Of a stretch of 8,445 nt of DNA, positions 1 through 5,826 are shown in pieces (positions within the stretch are counted from its first letter, which is position 1; every line of letters begins with the position of its first letter). The notes under the pieces were generated by a model that saw nothing but the letters and a program-made list of their open reading frames with translations, was not told where the DNA came from and made no database searches. A program made the translations under genes and the position numbers. Source of the DNA: Holosporales bacterium (GTDB lineage: Bacteria; Pseudomonadota; Alphaproteobacteria; UBA3830; JAIRMZ01); assembly GCA_031258355.1 (NCBI GenBank), contig JAIRMZ010000077.1:1-8445 (forward strand), written 5' to 3'.

Positions 1-646
1 CCTAGCGGAAAGCTTAGGTTCCGATGTTCTTATAGAATGCTCTGTCGATCAGGATGCGAGTATTGAGGCCCTGTTTAAAACGCTTCAGCAACGCTGGAAG
101 ACTTTAGATTTTGTCGTGCACGCAGTCGCTTATTCCGATCGTGAAGAACTCCGAGGAACTTACCTCAAGACAACCCGTGCAAATTTCTTAAACACGCTCA
201 ATATCTCCTGTTTCTCTTTTACGAAGGTCTGTGCGGAAGCCCAGGCCTTGATGCCGGAAGGGGGAAGTCTTCTCACCTTAACCTATCTCGGAGCGGAGCG
301 CGTGATGCCGCATTATAACGTTATGGGCGTTGCTAAAGCGGCTCTTGAGGCGAGTGTACGTTATCTTTCTGCGGATCTTGGTCCTCGGAATATCCGCGTT
401 AATGCTCTCTCTGCAGGACCCGTCAAGACCCTAGCTGCGGCAGGCATTGGGGATTTTCGCTTGATCTTTGATTGGAACCAACGAAACACGCCACTGCGGC
501 GCAATACGACCCTTTCGGATATCGGGGGAAGTGCGGTGTACCTTCTCAGCGCCCTAGGCTCCGGTGTGACGGGAGAGATCGTTCATGTTGATGGAGGCTA
601 CCATATTGTCGGCATGGGAGCCCCAGAGGTCGTTGCTGGAGCGTAG
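1..646 (+). CDS. fabI: Enoyl-[acyl-carrier-protein] reductase (NADH), 3' part only
   Basis: This is the C-terminal ~214 codons of FabI, which reduces trans-2-enoyl-ACP in the last step of each fatty acid elongation cycle in the cytoplasm. The reading frame is open from base 2, so the true start and the N-terminal Rossmann nucleotide-binding glycine motif lie left of the window; about 50 residues are missing relative to the usual ~260-270. The GTG at 116 is an internal valine, not a start. Visible hallmarks are DFVVHAVAYSD at the substrate pocket and YLGAERVMPHYNVMGVAK with the two FabI tyrosines (codons 284-286 and 314-316) and the catalytic lysine (335-337). NALSAGPVKTLAAAGIGDF and GEIVHVDGGYHI follow near the C-terminus. 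The position matching E. coli Gly93, a known triclosan-resistance site, is Ala; similar residues are common in alphaproteobacterial FabI. sppA follows after 3 bases. The family call is secure; FabI over other short-chain dehydrogenases rests on the Y-x9-Y-x6-K spacing. Confidence 0.95.
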   Translation, partial: LAESLGSDVLIECSVDQDASIEALFKTLQQRWKTLDFVVHAVAYSDREELRGTYLKTTRANFLNTLNISCFSFTKVCAEAQALMPEGGSLLTLTYLGAERVMPHYNVMGVAKAALEASVRYLSADLGPRNIRVNALSAGPVKTLAAAGIGDFRLIFDWNQRNTPLRRNTTLSDIGGSAVYLLSALGSGVTGEIVHVDGGYHIVGMGAPEVVAGA

Positions 647-649
647 TTT

Positions 650-2464
650 GTGGCAAGAATCAAAAGTGTTTTTCTTCTTCCCTGGCGATTAACAAAAGAA
701 GGGCTTCCTCTTCTCTGGAACCTAACGAAATGGTTCCTGCGCTTTTGTATACAAGCCGTCTTGCTCTTTGGCATACAGATCATCTTGTTTATTTTCTTGG
801 TGGATGTTTGTACCGGACGGTATCAGTCTGCGCACAAGATCCCTCTTCCCGACCGAGCGATCTTAGAATTGTCTATTGGTAATGCGCTTCCAGAAGGAAG
901 GACTTTGGAAGAACGTCTGATTTCTCTTGTTCGAGGTGTTCCCCTTAATCCTTTGAGTGGAGAAATCCTTGAAGCTTTATGGAAAGCTGTAGAAGATCCG
1001 CACATTGTTGGCATCTTTGTCTCTTTTGCTAATTCTGGCCCGACATTTTCTCAAGCGGAAGAGCTGAGAGAAGTTTTTCGCGCTCTTCGGACCCACAACA
1101 AGCCTATATGGGTTCATGGAACACATTTCAACACGAACTCTTACTTTTGCGCCAGCGCTGCTACTCGGATTTGTCAATCAACGGGAGGTCTGTGTGCGCC
1201 TATTGGGTTTTGTTTTTCTCTTCCCTTTGCCAAAGAGGGGCTAGAGAAGCTCGGGGTTGAGCCTTTTGTCTTACACCGGAAGGAGTACAAAAATTATGGA
1301 GAGATGTTCATCGACAAGGAATCTTCTGCGGCAACAAAGGAAGTTTACTTTAATTTGCTTGCTAATCTCAAAAAGCAGCTGGAAACAGCCTTAAAACAGG
1401 ATGGTCGTATAACGCAAATTGAGGATTTTATCGATAGGGCGCCCTATGCGGCCCAGGAGGCACTTCAGATGAAGGCGACGGATGAAATAAGGGACAGGAA
1501 ATCCTACCGATCCGCCTTCAAAAAGAGCCTGCTCCAGAAGGACAGCAAACCGAAATGCGTTTCTGTAGATCGGTATTTGGAGGCGCATAGAGATCTTAAC
1601 CTTAACAGAAAGTCTTCTCCTTTGGTGGCCGTGATCTATTTGAGAGGCAAAATAACTGATACGGGAGGAGATCTAGAAGATGATGTGATCGATCCAGGCA
1701 TGCTGAAAACAGCCTTAAAAGAGGCTGGAGAAGATCCGACGATCAAAGGCATTGTTCTGCGGCTGAATAGTCCCGGAGGTTCCCTCACAGGATCAGAGAT
1801 TTTATCTTCTCTAATCATAACAGCTCGCGAAAAGTACAAAAAACCTATCGCCGTTTCTATGGGAGGGGTGGCCACCTCGGGAGGCTATTGGCTTGCGGCA
1901 CCAGCCGATGTTCTTGTTGCTAGTGAATCAACCTTGACAGGATCCATCGGAATCGTAATGGCGCTTTTCTCGACGCAAGAGTTGATGAAGAAATTGGGGA
2001 TTGCCTGGGAGGTTTTTTCTTCTCATCGGAATTCCGACAGCGAGATGGGCATTCGACCTTTGTCAGATCTCGCAAAAGAGCGGTACAATGCTTTGATCGA
2101 CAAAGGGTATGATTTATTTGTGGCGCACGTTTCTCAGCATAGAAAACTCTCTCCCGAGCAAGTAGAGGCAGTGGCGAAGGGGCGTGTCTGGCTAGGAACG
2201 CAAGCGCAAGAGCACCACCTTGTCGATAAAATCGGGGGACTTCATGTGGCTATTCAAGAGGTTTGCGCTCTTGCCAAGGTGAAACAAGACGATACGGTAA
2301 GCTGGCGCCATGTCACAGGAGCGGAAACAAGCCTTTTAAAACTGACACGGGAATTTCTGAGCGGCCGTGTTCCTTTCTCGCTGGTTTCCCTTTTGCGCGC
2401 GGGACTCACTGCGTTCTCCCGGCCTCCCACCCTTCGCGCACAAGAACTCTTATCCCCTCCTTAA
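650..2464 (+). CDS. sppA: Signal peptide peptidase SppA, long 67K type
   Basis: A 604-residue membrane-anchored serine protease that digests cleaved signal peptides in the inner membrane. It begins at GTG, with GGAG (638-641) 8 bases upstream and inside the end of fabI. One hydrophobic segment (about residues 29-51) anchors the protein after a basic N-terminus, leaving the catalytic part in the periplasm. The length matches the tandem-domain E. coli form (618 residues) rather than the ~300-residue short form. The N-terminal ClpP-like domain gives the general-base lysine, most likely Lys214 in EYKNYGEMF (E. coli Lys209 in TYKSAVEPF). The C-terminal domain gives the nucleophile Ser410 in MGGVATSGGYW (E. 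coli Ser409). RLNSPGGSLTGSE (371-383) and STLTGSIGI (427-435) are the other family signatures. The reading frame is intact. The 3-base gap to fabI implies one transcript; no canonical terminator is visible after the stop. Confidence 0.93.
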   Translation: MARIKSVFLLPWRLTKEGLPLLWNLTKWFLRFCIQAVLLFGIQIILFIFLVDVCTGRYQSAHKIPLPDRAILELSIGNALPEGRTLEERLISLVRGVPLNPLSGEILEALWKAVEDPHIVGIFVSFANSGPTFSQAEELREVFRALRTHNKPIWVHGTHFNTNSYFCASAATRICQSTGGLCAPIGFCFSLPFAKEGLEKLGVEPFVLHRKEYKNYGEMFIDKESSAATKEVYFNLLANLKKQLETALKQDGRITQIEDFIDRAPYAAQEALQMKATDEIRDRKSYRSAFKKSLLQKDSKPKCVSVDRYLEAHRDLNLNRKSSPLVAVIYLRGKITDTGGDLEDDVIDPGMLKTALKEAGEDPTIKGIVLRLNSPGGSLTGSEILSSLIITAREKYKKPIAVSMGGVATSGGYWLAAPADVLVASESTLTGSIGIVMALFSTQELMKKLGIAWEVFSSHRNSDSEMGIRPLSDLAKERYNALIDKGYDLFVAHVSQHRKLSPEQVEAVAKGRVWLGTQAQEHHLVDKIGGLHVAIQEVCALAKVKQDDTVSWRHVTGAETSLLKLTREFLSGRVPFSLVSLLRAGLTAFSRPPTLRAQELLSPP

Positions 2465-2520
2465 GAACAGCTCCTCGAGGTTAGTGATGGGGACTTTCCT
2501 TTCTAAAAATCCATAGAACC

Positions 2521-4047
2521 TCATTTCTTCCAACGAAAGTGGAGGGCTTCGGCAAGGTGTGGTTGCGTGATAGACGCTGCTCCCTCGAGGTCCGCAATAG
2601 TGCGAGCCACTTTTAAAAGGCGATGGTAGCCTCGGGCAGAAATTTTCTGGCATTCGGCGACCGTTTCTAAGAATGTTCGTCCTTTTGCATCAAGAGGTGC
2701 GAGAACTTCTAAATGGCTGCCTTCAATATGGGCATTTAGTAAAGCCGGGAGCCCTTGTTGTCGTGCACGTTCTTTCTGAAGCTGACGGACATGCGCCACG
2801 CGAGTTCGCACGGTCTCAAAAGTCGCCTTCGTCTCCGTAGGGCTTAAAAGGTCTCCGAGAGGAATATCATCAACCTCAACAAAAAGGTCGATACGATCGA
2901 GAAAAGGGCCTGATATACGACTTTGATAAGTCTCCGTACAACGTGGCAAGCGAGAACAAGCGCGCTCCGGATCCAACGCATACCCACAAGGACACGGATT
3001 CATCGCCGCAACCAGCTGAAAACGCGCCGGATAACTGACATGCATCTGAGCACGCGCGATCGCAATACGTCCCGTCTCAAGAGGCTGCCGAAGCGCCTCA
3101 AGCGTGGCGCGTGCAAACTCAGGCAGCTCATCGAGAAAAAGCACACCGCAATGCGCCAAAGAAATCTCTCCGGGTTTCGCTTGCGCCCCACCGCCCACAA
3201 GAGAGACAAGAGAAGCGGAGTGATGAGGATCACGAAAAGGACGCGTCCGGATCAGACCTTCTTCCGGGAGTCCACCAACTAAGCTGTGGATCATTGTCAC
3301 TTCCAGTGCTTCCTCTGGGGTAAGTTCCGGAAGGAGCTCGACTAGCGCCGTAGCCAGCATAGACTTTCCAGCTCCAGGAGGACCGGAGAGCAACAAAGCA
3401 TGTCCTCCTGCAGCTGCAATCTCGAGGGCTCTCTTAGCAAGCGGTTGGCCTTTGACGGCATTCAAGAGGCCTTTGCCTTGAAGGGTCGGCGGCAAGGGAT
3501 TGGGAACGCAATATGTTCCAAACACTTGTGTCCCCTTAAAATGATCGATAAGTGCAATCAAATCCGGAGCCGCTAGGACGTCTTCGGACCCTGCCCAGCG
3601 CGCTTCTGCTTCGCAAGCTTTGGGACAGATAAGACCTAGCGCACAAGAATGTGCATAGACAGCCGCCGCCAAAACGCCAGAGACATGGGCAATTCTCCCA
3701 TCAAGACCCAACTCTCCGAGAATGCAGTACGTCTCGAGCGCATCGGTCGGAACGACTCCCATCGCAGCCAAAACCCCTAAGGCAATGGGAAGATCGTAGT
3801 GACTTCCTTCTTTTTGGAGATCCGCCGGAGCAAGATTGACAGTGATGCGCTTGGCCGGCAGCGCTAGCCCTAAAGAAAAAAGGGCAGCTCGGATGCGCTC
3901 TCGAGATTCGGCAACAGCTTTGTCCGGAAGGCCAACCAGGGTAAAGGCGGGAAGTCCCGCTTGGATTTGAACTTGCACGATGACTTCCGTCGCTTCGATC
4001 CCAAGGAACGCAAGAGTCCGGATGTTCGTGCTGGTCGCATGGCGCAT
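2521..4047 (-). CDS. comM: YifB/ComM family Mg-chelatase-like AAA+ ATPase
   Basis: Cytoplasmic AAA+ protein; its characterised relative ComM is a hexameric helicase that promotes branch migration when transforming DNA is integrated. I start it at the ATG at 4047, giving 508 residues (E. coli YifB is ~506). A TTG at 4077 would add 10 residues but overlaps the upstream gene; neither start has a good ribosome site. From the ATG: an N-terminal Lon-S16-like ChlI domain (about 10-170, with GLPAFTLVGLPDKAVAESRERI), Walker A GPPGAGKS (222-229), Walker B GVLFLDE (301-307) and sensor 1 with the cysteine cluster MNPCPCGY (349-356). Next come further Cys at C-x6-C, RISGPFLDRID, and the C-terminal SARGYHRLLKVARTIADLEG helix typical of Mg_chelatase_C. 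All ATPase motifs are intact. It lies 10 bases downstream of the BON lipoprotein gene and is probably co-transcribed. The family is certain; the competence role is inferred from relatives. Confidence 0.93.
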   Translation of the reverse strand: MRHATSTNIRTLAFLGIEATEVIVQVQIQAGLPAFTLVGLPDKAVAESRERIRAALFSLGLALPAKRITVNLAPADLQKEGSHYDLPIALGVLAAMGVVPTDALETYCILGELGLDGRIAHVSGVLAAAVYAHSCALGLICPKACEAEARWAGSEDVLAAPDLIALIDHFKGTQVFGTYCVPNPLPPTLQGKGLLNAVKGQPLAKRALEIAAAGGHALLLSGPPGAGKSMLATALVELLPELTPEEALEVTMIHSLVGGLPEEGLIRTRPFRDPHHSASLVSLVGGGAQAKPGEISLAHCGVLFLDELPEFARATLEALRQPLETGRIAIARAQMHVSYPARFQLVAAMNPCPCGYALDPERACSRLPRCTETYQSRISGPFLDRIDLFVEVDDIPLGDLLSPTETKATFETVRTRVAHVRQLQKERARQQGLPALLNAHIEGSHLEVLAPLDAKGRTFLETVAECQKISARGYHRLLKVARTIADLEGAASITQPHLAEALHFRWKK

Positions 4048-4057
4048 GAAAGAAGCG

Positions 4058-4738
4058 CTAGAGACGGCGCACAGCAACAGGATTTAGTGCAGCTTCTTGT
4101 GCCGAGGAAGAGGGATTTGCGGAAACTTCTGAACTAGGCATAGAAGGTGCTTTTTGCAGAGGCAAGACCGCTAGTCGAATGTAGGAGACTACCCGCCTGA
4201 CGCCAGAAATCTCTCGAAGACGCTTAAGGACCGTTTCGCGCTCAAATTGCGTACGCGCTGTTCCCAGGATGTATACGACGCCTCCCAAGATCGTCATTTT
4301 GTAATTCATGGAGTAAACAGAGCCCTTAAAGAGCAAAGCCGACTCGATCTGCGCTCTTAGCCAGGCATCTTGAGAAAGACGCGAACCGCTCAAAGGCGGA
4401 CCAATCTGGATTTCATTAAAGATTTCTCGTACCCCCCGAACACGCCGCGCTATCATTTCGGCAGTTTGTCGCATCGCAGGATTTCCTACACGTCCTGTTA
4501 AAAGAACGCGCCCCTCCTTTACAACGACGGTTGTTGCGTCATAGAGCGCCAGATTCGTGTCCCGAAAAGCTTGATGAATACTTGCCAAAACGTCCACATC
4601 CGAGAAAACACCAGAAATACCCCCTTCACTCCGGAGAGAGGTTCCAACTGCTGCGGTTCCTACGAGTGTTGCGGGGACGCATCCAGAAAGGAGAAGGCTA
4701 ACAACGATACTTCCTCCTAGGATGGCCTGTTGTCTCAT
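4058..4738 (-). CDS. Two-BON-domain outer-membrane lipoprotein, DolP/YraP-like
   Basis: A 226-residue predicted lipoprotein. I choose the ATG at 4738 because AGGAGG stands 9 bases upstream of it; an in-frame ATG at 4762 lies on the far side of that ribosome site and would add 8 residues before the signal sequence. The signal peptide ends in a lipobox LSGC with the lipidated Cys at residue 20. A Gly/Ala linker with VGTAAVGTSLRSEGG precedes two BON domains (about 47-112 and 124-190). Each has the alpha-beta pattern: a helix, a VVVKEGRVLLTGRV-type strand pair, a helix with RR..GVREI or R..SGVRRV, and a final strand. The tail (from ~195) is Ser/Pro/Ala-rich and probably disordered. E. coli DolP, with the same layout, maintains outer-membrane integrity. 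The comM start is 10 bases downstream. The dual-BON lipoprotein call is firm; orthology to dolP is inferred. Confidence 0.88.
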   Translation of the reverse strand: MRQQAILGGSIVVSLLLSGCVPATLVGTAAVGTSLRSEGGISGVFSDVDVLASIHQAFRDTNLALYDATTVVVKEGRVLLTGRVGNPAMRQTAEMIARRVRGVREIFNEIQIGPPLSGSRLSQDAWLRAQIESALLFKGSVYSMNYKMTILGGVVYILGTARTQFERETVLKRLREISGVRRVVSYIRLAVLPLQKAPSMPSSEVSANPSSSAQEAALNPVAVRRL

Positions 4739-4777
4739 AAAGACACTCCTCCTTTCCACCATGGCATAGCAAAAGCC

Positions 4778-4805
4778 TTTCTACAAGCGGGGAAAGGGTT
4801 GATAA
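4778..4805 (-). promoter_or_regulatory. Candidate sigma70 promoter for the BON lipoprotein-comM pair
   Basis: Read on the minus strand, TTATCA (4805-4800) and TAGAAA (4783-4778) are separated by 16 bases and would start transcription near 4771, about 33 bases before the ATG at 4738. Each box matches consensus at 4 of 6. It is weak on its own; its -35 bases coincide with those of the opposite-facing candidate promoter. Confidence 0.35.
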
Positions 4806-4826
4806 AGGCCCAGAAACTGATATAAG
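4799..4826 (+). promoter_or_regulatory. Candidate sigma70 promoter for the methyltransferase gene
   Basis: TTGATA (4799-4804) and TATAAG (4821-4826) are separated by 16 bases. Transcription would begin near 4833, leaving a leader of about 15-20 bases. Its -35 shares five bases with the -35 of the divergent candidate promoter, so the two would compete for polymerase. Confidence 0.45.
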
Positions 4827-4846
4827 AGGAACCTGCGGGAAGGGAG

Positions 4847-5593
4847 ATGTCTGTGGGGTTAGGCCTGTTTCAAAAGAGTTTATGTCTTCATCAATGGATG
4901 GCGAGGAAAGCGGGGATGAAGGTCTCTTGTGCTCCGGACTGGACCTCTCCTATAGCGACAATGATTTATGACAGGGAGTGTCCTCCTGCTACCGCCTTGT
5001 ATGGGGAATGGGATTATTGCCGGTGTCGCTCTCTTGAACTGATACGGGAGCAAATCGGAGACCTTCCTGGTTCTACGGCTGAAATAGGGGTCTGGCGAGG
5101 AGATTTTGCGCGTCTCATCAATTATTGTTTTCCTGATAGGAAATTATTTCTGTATGACACCTATGCGGGATACGATGAGCGAGATCTTTCTTACGATGAA
5201 AATGCCGGGAACATCGATGCTTCTTTCTCCGAGAACTGGGCACATGCGAAGCAGGAAGTGCCGGATTTATTGATGGAAGAAATCAGGCAAAAGATGCCTC
5301 ACCCAGAGCAATGCATTTTTCGACCTGGATACTTCCCCGAGACCATAACAGCGGAAGAAGAAAAAGAGCCGTTTGTCTTTATCTCTTTGGACGTCAATCT
5401 ATATCAGCCAACTTACGCGGGACTAGAATTTTTCTACCCTAGGTTGCAAGAGGGGGGGGCAATCTTTCTGCATGACTATCACACGGACTTGCATGGCATT
5501 GCTAGAGCCGTACAAGAAGCCGAAAAGCGTTTTGGTTCTTTCAAAAAATTCCCTCTGCCAGATTGCTGTGGAACACTCGTGATCCTAAAATAG
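4847..5593 (+). CDS. TylF-like SAM-dependent methyltransferase
   Basis: A 248-residue soluble protein resembling the TylF/macrocin O-methyltransferase and Methyltransf_24 type of class I methyltransferases, which transfer a methyl group from S-adenosylmethionine, usually to a sugar hydroxyl. Motif I is AEIGVWRGDFARLIN (78-92), followed by the strand-2 acidic residue in FLYDTYAGYDERD (Asp104). FISLDVNLYQPTYAGLEFF (Asp182) and GGAIFLHDYH (Asp210) complete the Asp cluster that TylF-like enzymes use to hold a metal. The ATG at 4847 is taken by convention, but AGGGAG (4841-4846) abuts it. The GTG two codons on, at 4853, has better spacing (6 bases) and may be the real start. No signal peptide or membrane segment is seen. 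Eight G at 5452-5459 lie within the frame. Neighbours give no substrate; a surface glycan is a guess. Confidence 0.8.
   Translation: MSVGLGLFQKSLCLHQWMARKAGMKVSCAPDWTSPIATMIYDRECPPATALYGEWDYCRCRSLELIREQIGDLPGSTAEIGVWRGDFARLINYCFPDRKLFLYDTYAGYDERDLSYDENAGNIDASFSENWAHAKQEVPDLLMEEIRQKMPHPEQCIFRPGYFPETITAEEEKEPFVFISLDVNLYQPTYAGLEFFYPRLQEGGAIFLHDYHTDLHGIARAVQEAEKRFGSFKKFPLPDCCGTLVILK
5452..5459 (+). repeat. Poly-G tract (G8) inside the methyltransferase frame
   Basis: Eight consecutive G encode part of Glu-Gly-Gly-Ala just before the HDYH motif. A one-base gain puts TGA in frame within nine codons and removes the catalytic-region Asp210. A one-base loss shifts the frame nearly to the natural end. 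Such tracts can mediate slippage-driven switching, though none is shown here. Confidence 0.9.
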
Positions 5594-5630
5594 GAACAAA
5601 CCAGATGCATCTGCACAGTCTTTGCCTTTT

Positions 5631-5680
5631 CAGGAAATACCCTAAACGAAAGAGGGTGCTGGTGGAAGCCATGTTTCCTG
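5631..5680 (+). other. Possible branched RNA fold
   Basis: CAGGAAA (5631-5637) is the exact reverse complement of TTTCCTG (5674-5680). Inside it ACCCT (5639-5643) pairs with AGGGT (5653-5657) around a 9-base loop, and TGG/CCA (5660-5662, 5669-5671) could form a small second arm. No T-run follows, so it does not look like an intrinsic terminator. Pairing is by eye only. Confidence 0.3.
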
Positions 5681-5704
5681 TGTAGCGGCGCAAATTTCCT
5701 TTTC

Positions 5705-5726
5705 TTAATTTTTGTTTAATTTTTGT
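5705..5726 (+). repeat. Perfect 11-bp tandem direct repeat
   Basis: TTAATTTTTGT occurs twice head to tail (5705-5715 and 5716-5726) with no mismatch. The spacing is about one helical turn, so both copies face the same side of the DNA, as expected of tandem protein-binding sites or phased A/T tracts upstream of a promoter. Confidence 0.85.
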
Positions 5727-5755
5727 CCTTCTATCCCTGACGCAATGAGTCGATG

Positions 5756-5787
5756 GGTACGCTGTTAACGTTTATTTTAACGGCACC
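5756..5787 (+). promoter_or_regulatory. Operator-like inverted repeat upstream of the proline-rich protein gene
   Basis: GCTGTTAA (5761-5768) and TTAACGGC (5777-5784) form a dyad with 7 of 8 positions matched around an 8-base centre; the mismatch becomes G-U in RNA. GGT (5756-5758) and ACC (5785-5787) could extend it beyond a 2-base bulge. The right arm overlaps the candidate -35 (5777-5782), the placement expected for a repressor site; an RNA hairpin is the alternative. Confidence 0.45.
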
Positions 5788-5806
5788 GTGTTATTTTGCT
5801 TATTAA
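5777..5806 (+). promoter_or_regulatory. Weak candidate promoter for the proline-rich protein gene
   Basis: TTAACG (5777-5782) and TATTAA (5801-5806) each match the sigma70 boxes at 4 of 6 with an 18-base spacer. Transcription would start near 5813, leaving a short leader before the ATG at 5827. The match is poor enough that an activator or another promoter further left is equally possible. Confidence 0.3.
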
Positions 5807-5826
5807 GTGGGGGATTTTTGGAAAGA

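Larger units (their letters stand above)
5594..5826 (+). other. Intergenic region with several symmetric elements
   Basis: This 233-base gap has no credible reading frame of its own and no canonical terminator for the methyltransferase gene. From left to right it holds a 12-bp palindrome (5602-5613), a possible branched fold (5631-5680), an A/T-rich stretch with a perfect 11-bp tandem repeat (5705-5726), an interrupted dyad (5756-5787) and a weak candidate promoter (5777-5806) ahead of the next gene. Confidence 0.6.

Noticed and set aside
2465..2520. GAGGTT/AACCTC pairing and CCTCGAGG in the convergent sppA-comM gap as a bidirectional terminator
   Set aside because: The first leaves a loop of over 30 bases, the second is too short, and there is no T-run on either strand.
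3000..3323. Open frames opposite to or overlapping comM
   Set aside because: Arg/Leu-rich compositions without motifs or ribosome sites, inside a gene whose own domains are fully conserved across this stretch.
5602..5613. Perfect 12-bp palindrome CAGATGCATCTG just after the methyltransferase stop
   Set aside because: About two 12-bp palindromes are expected by chance in a window this size, and no T-run follows to make it a terminator.
5788..5826. GTG at 5788 or TTG at 5818 as the start of the proline-rich protein
   Set aside because: Both add residues before a well-formed signal peptide, and the GTG directly abuts the dyad; the ATG at 5827 fits better, although its ribosome site is weak.
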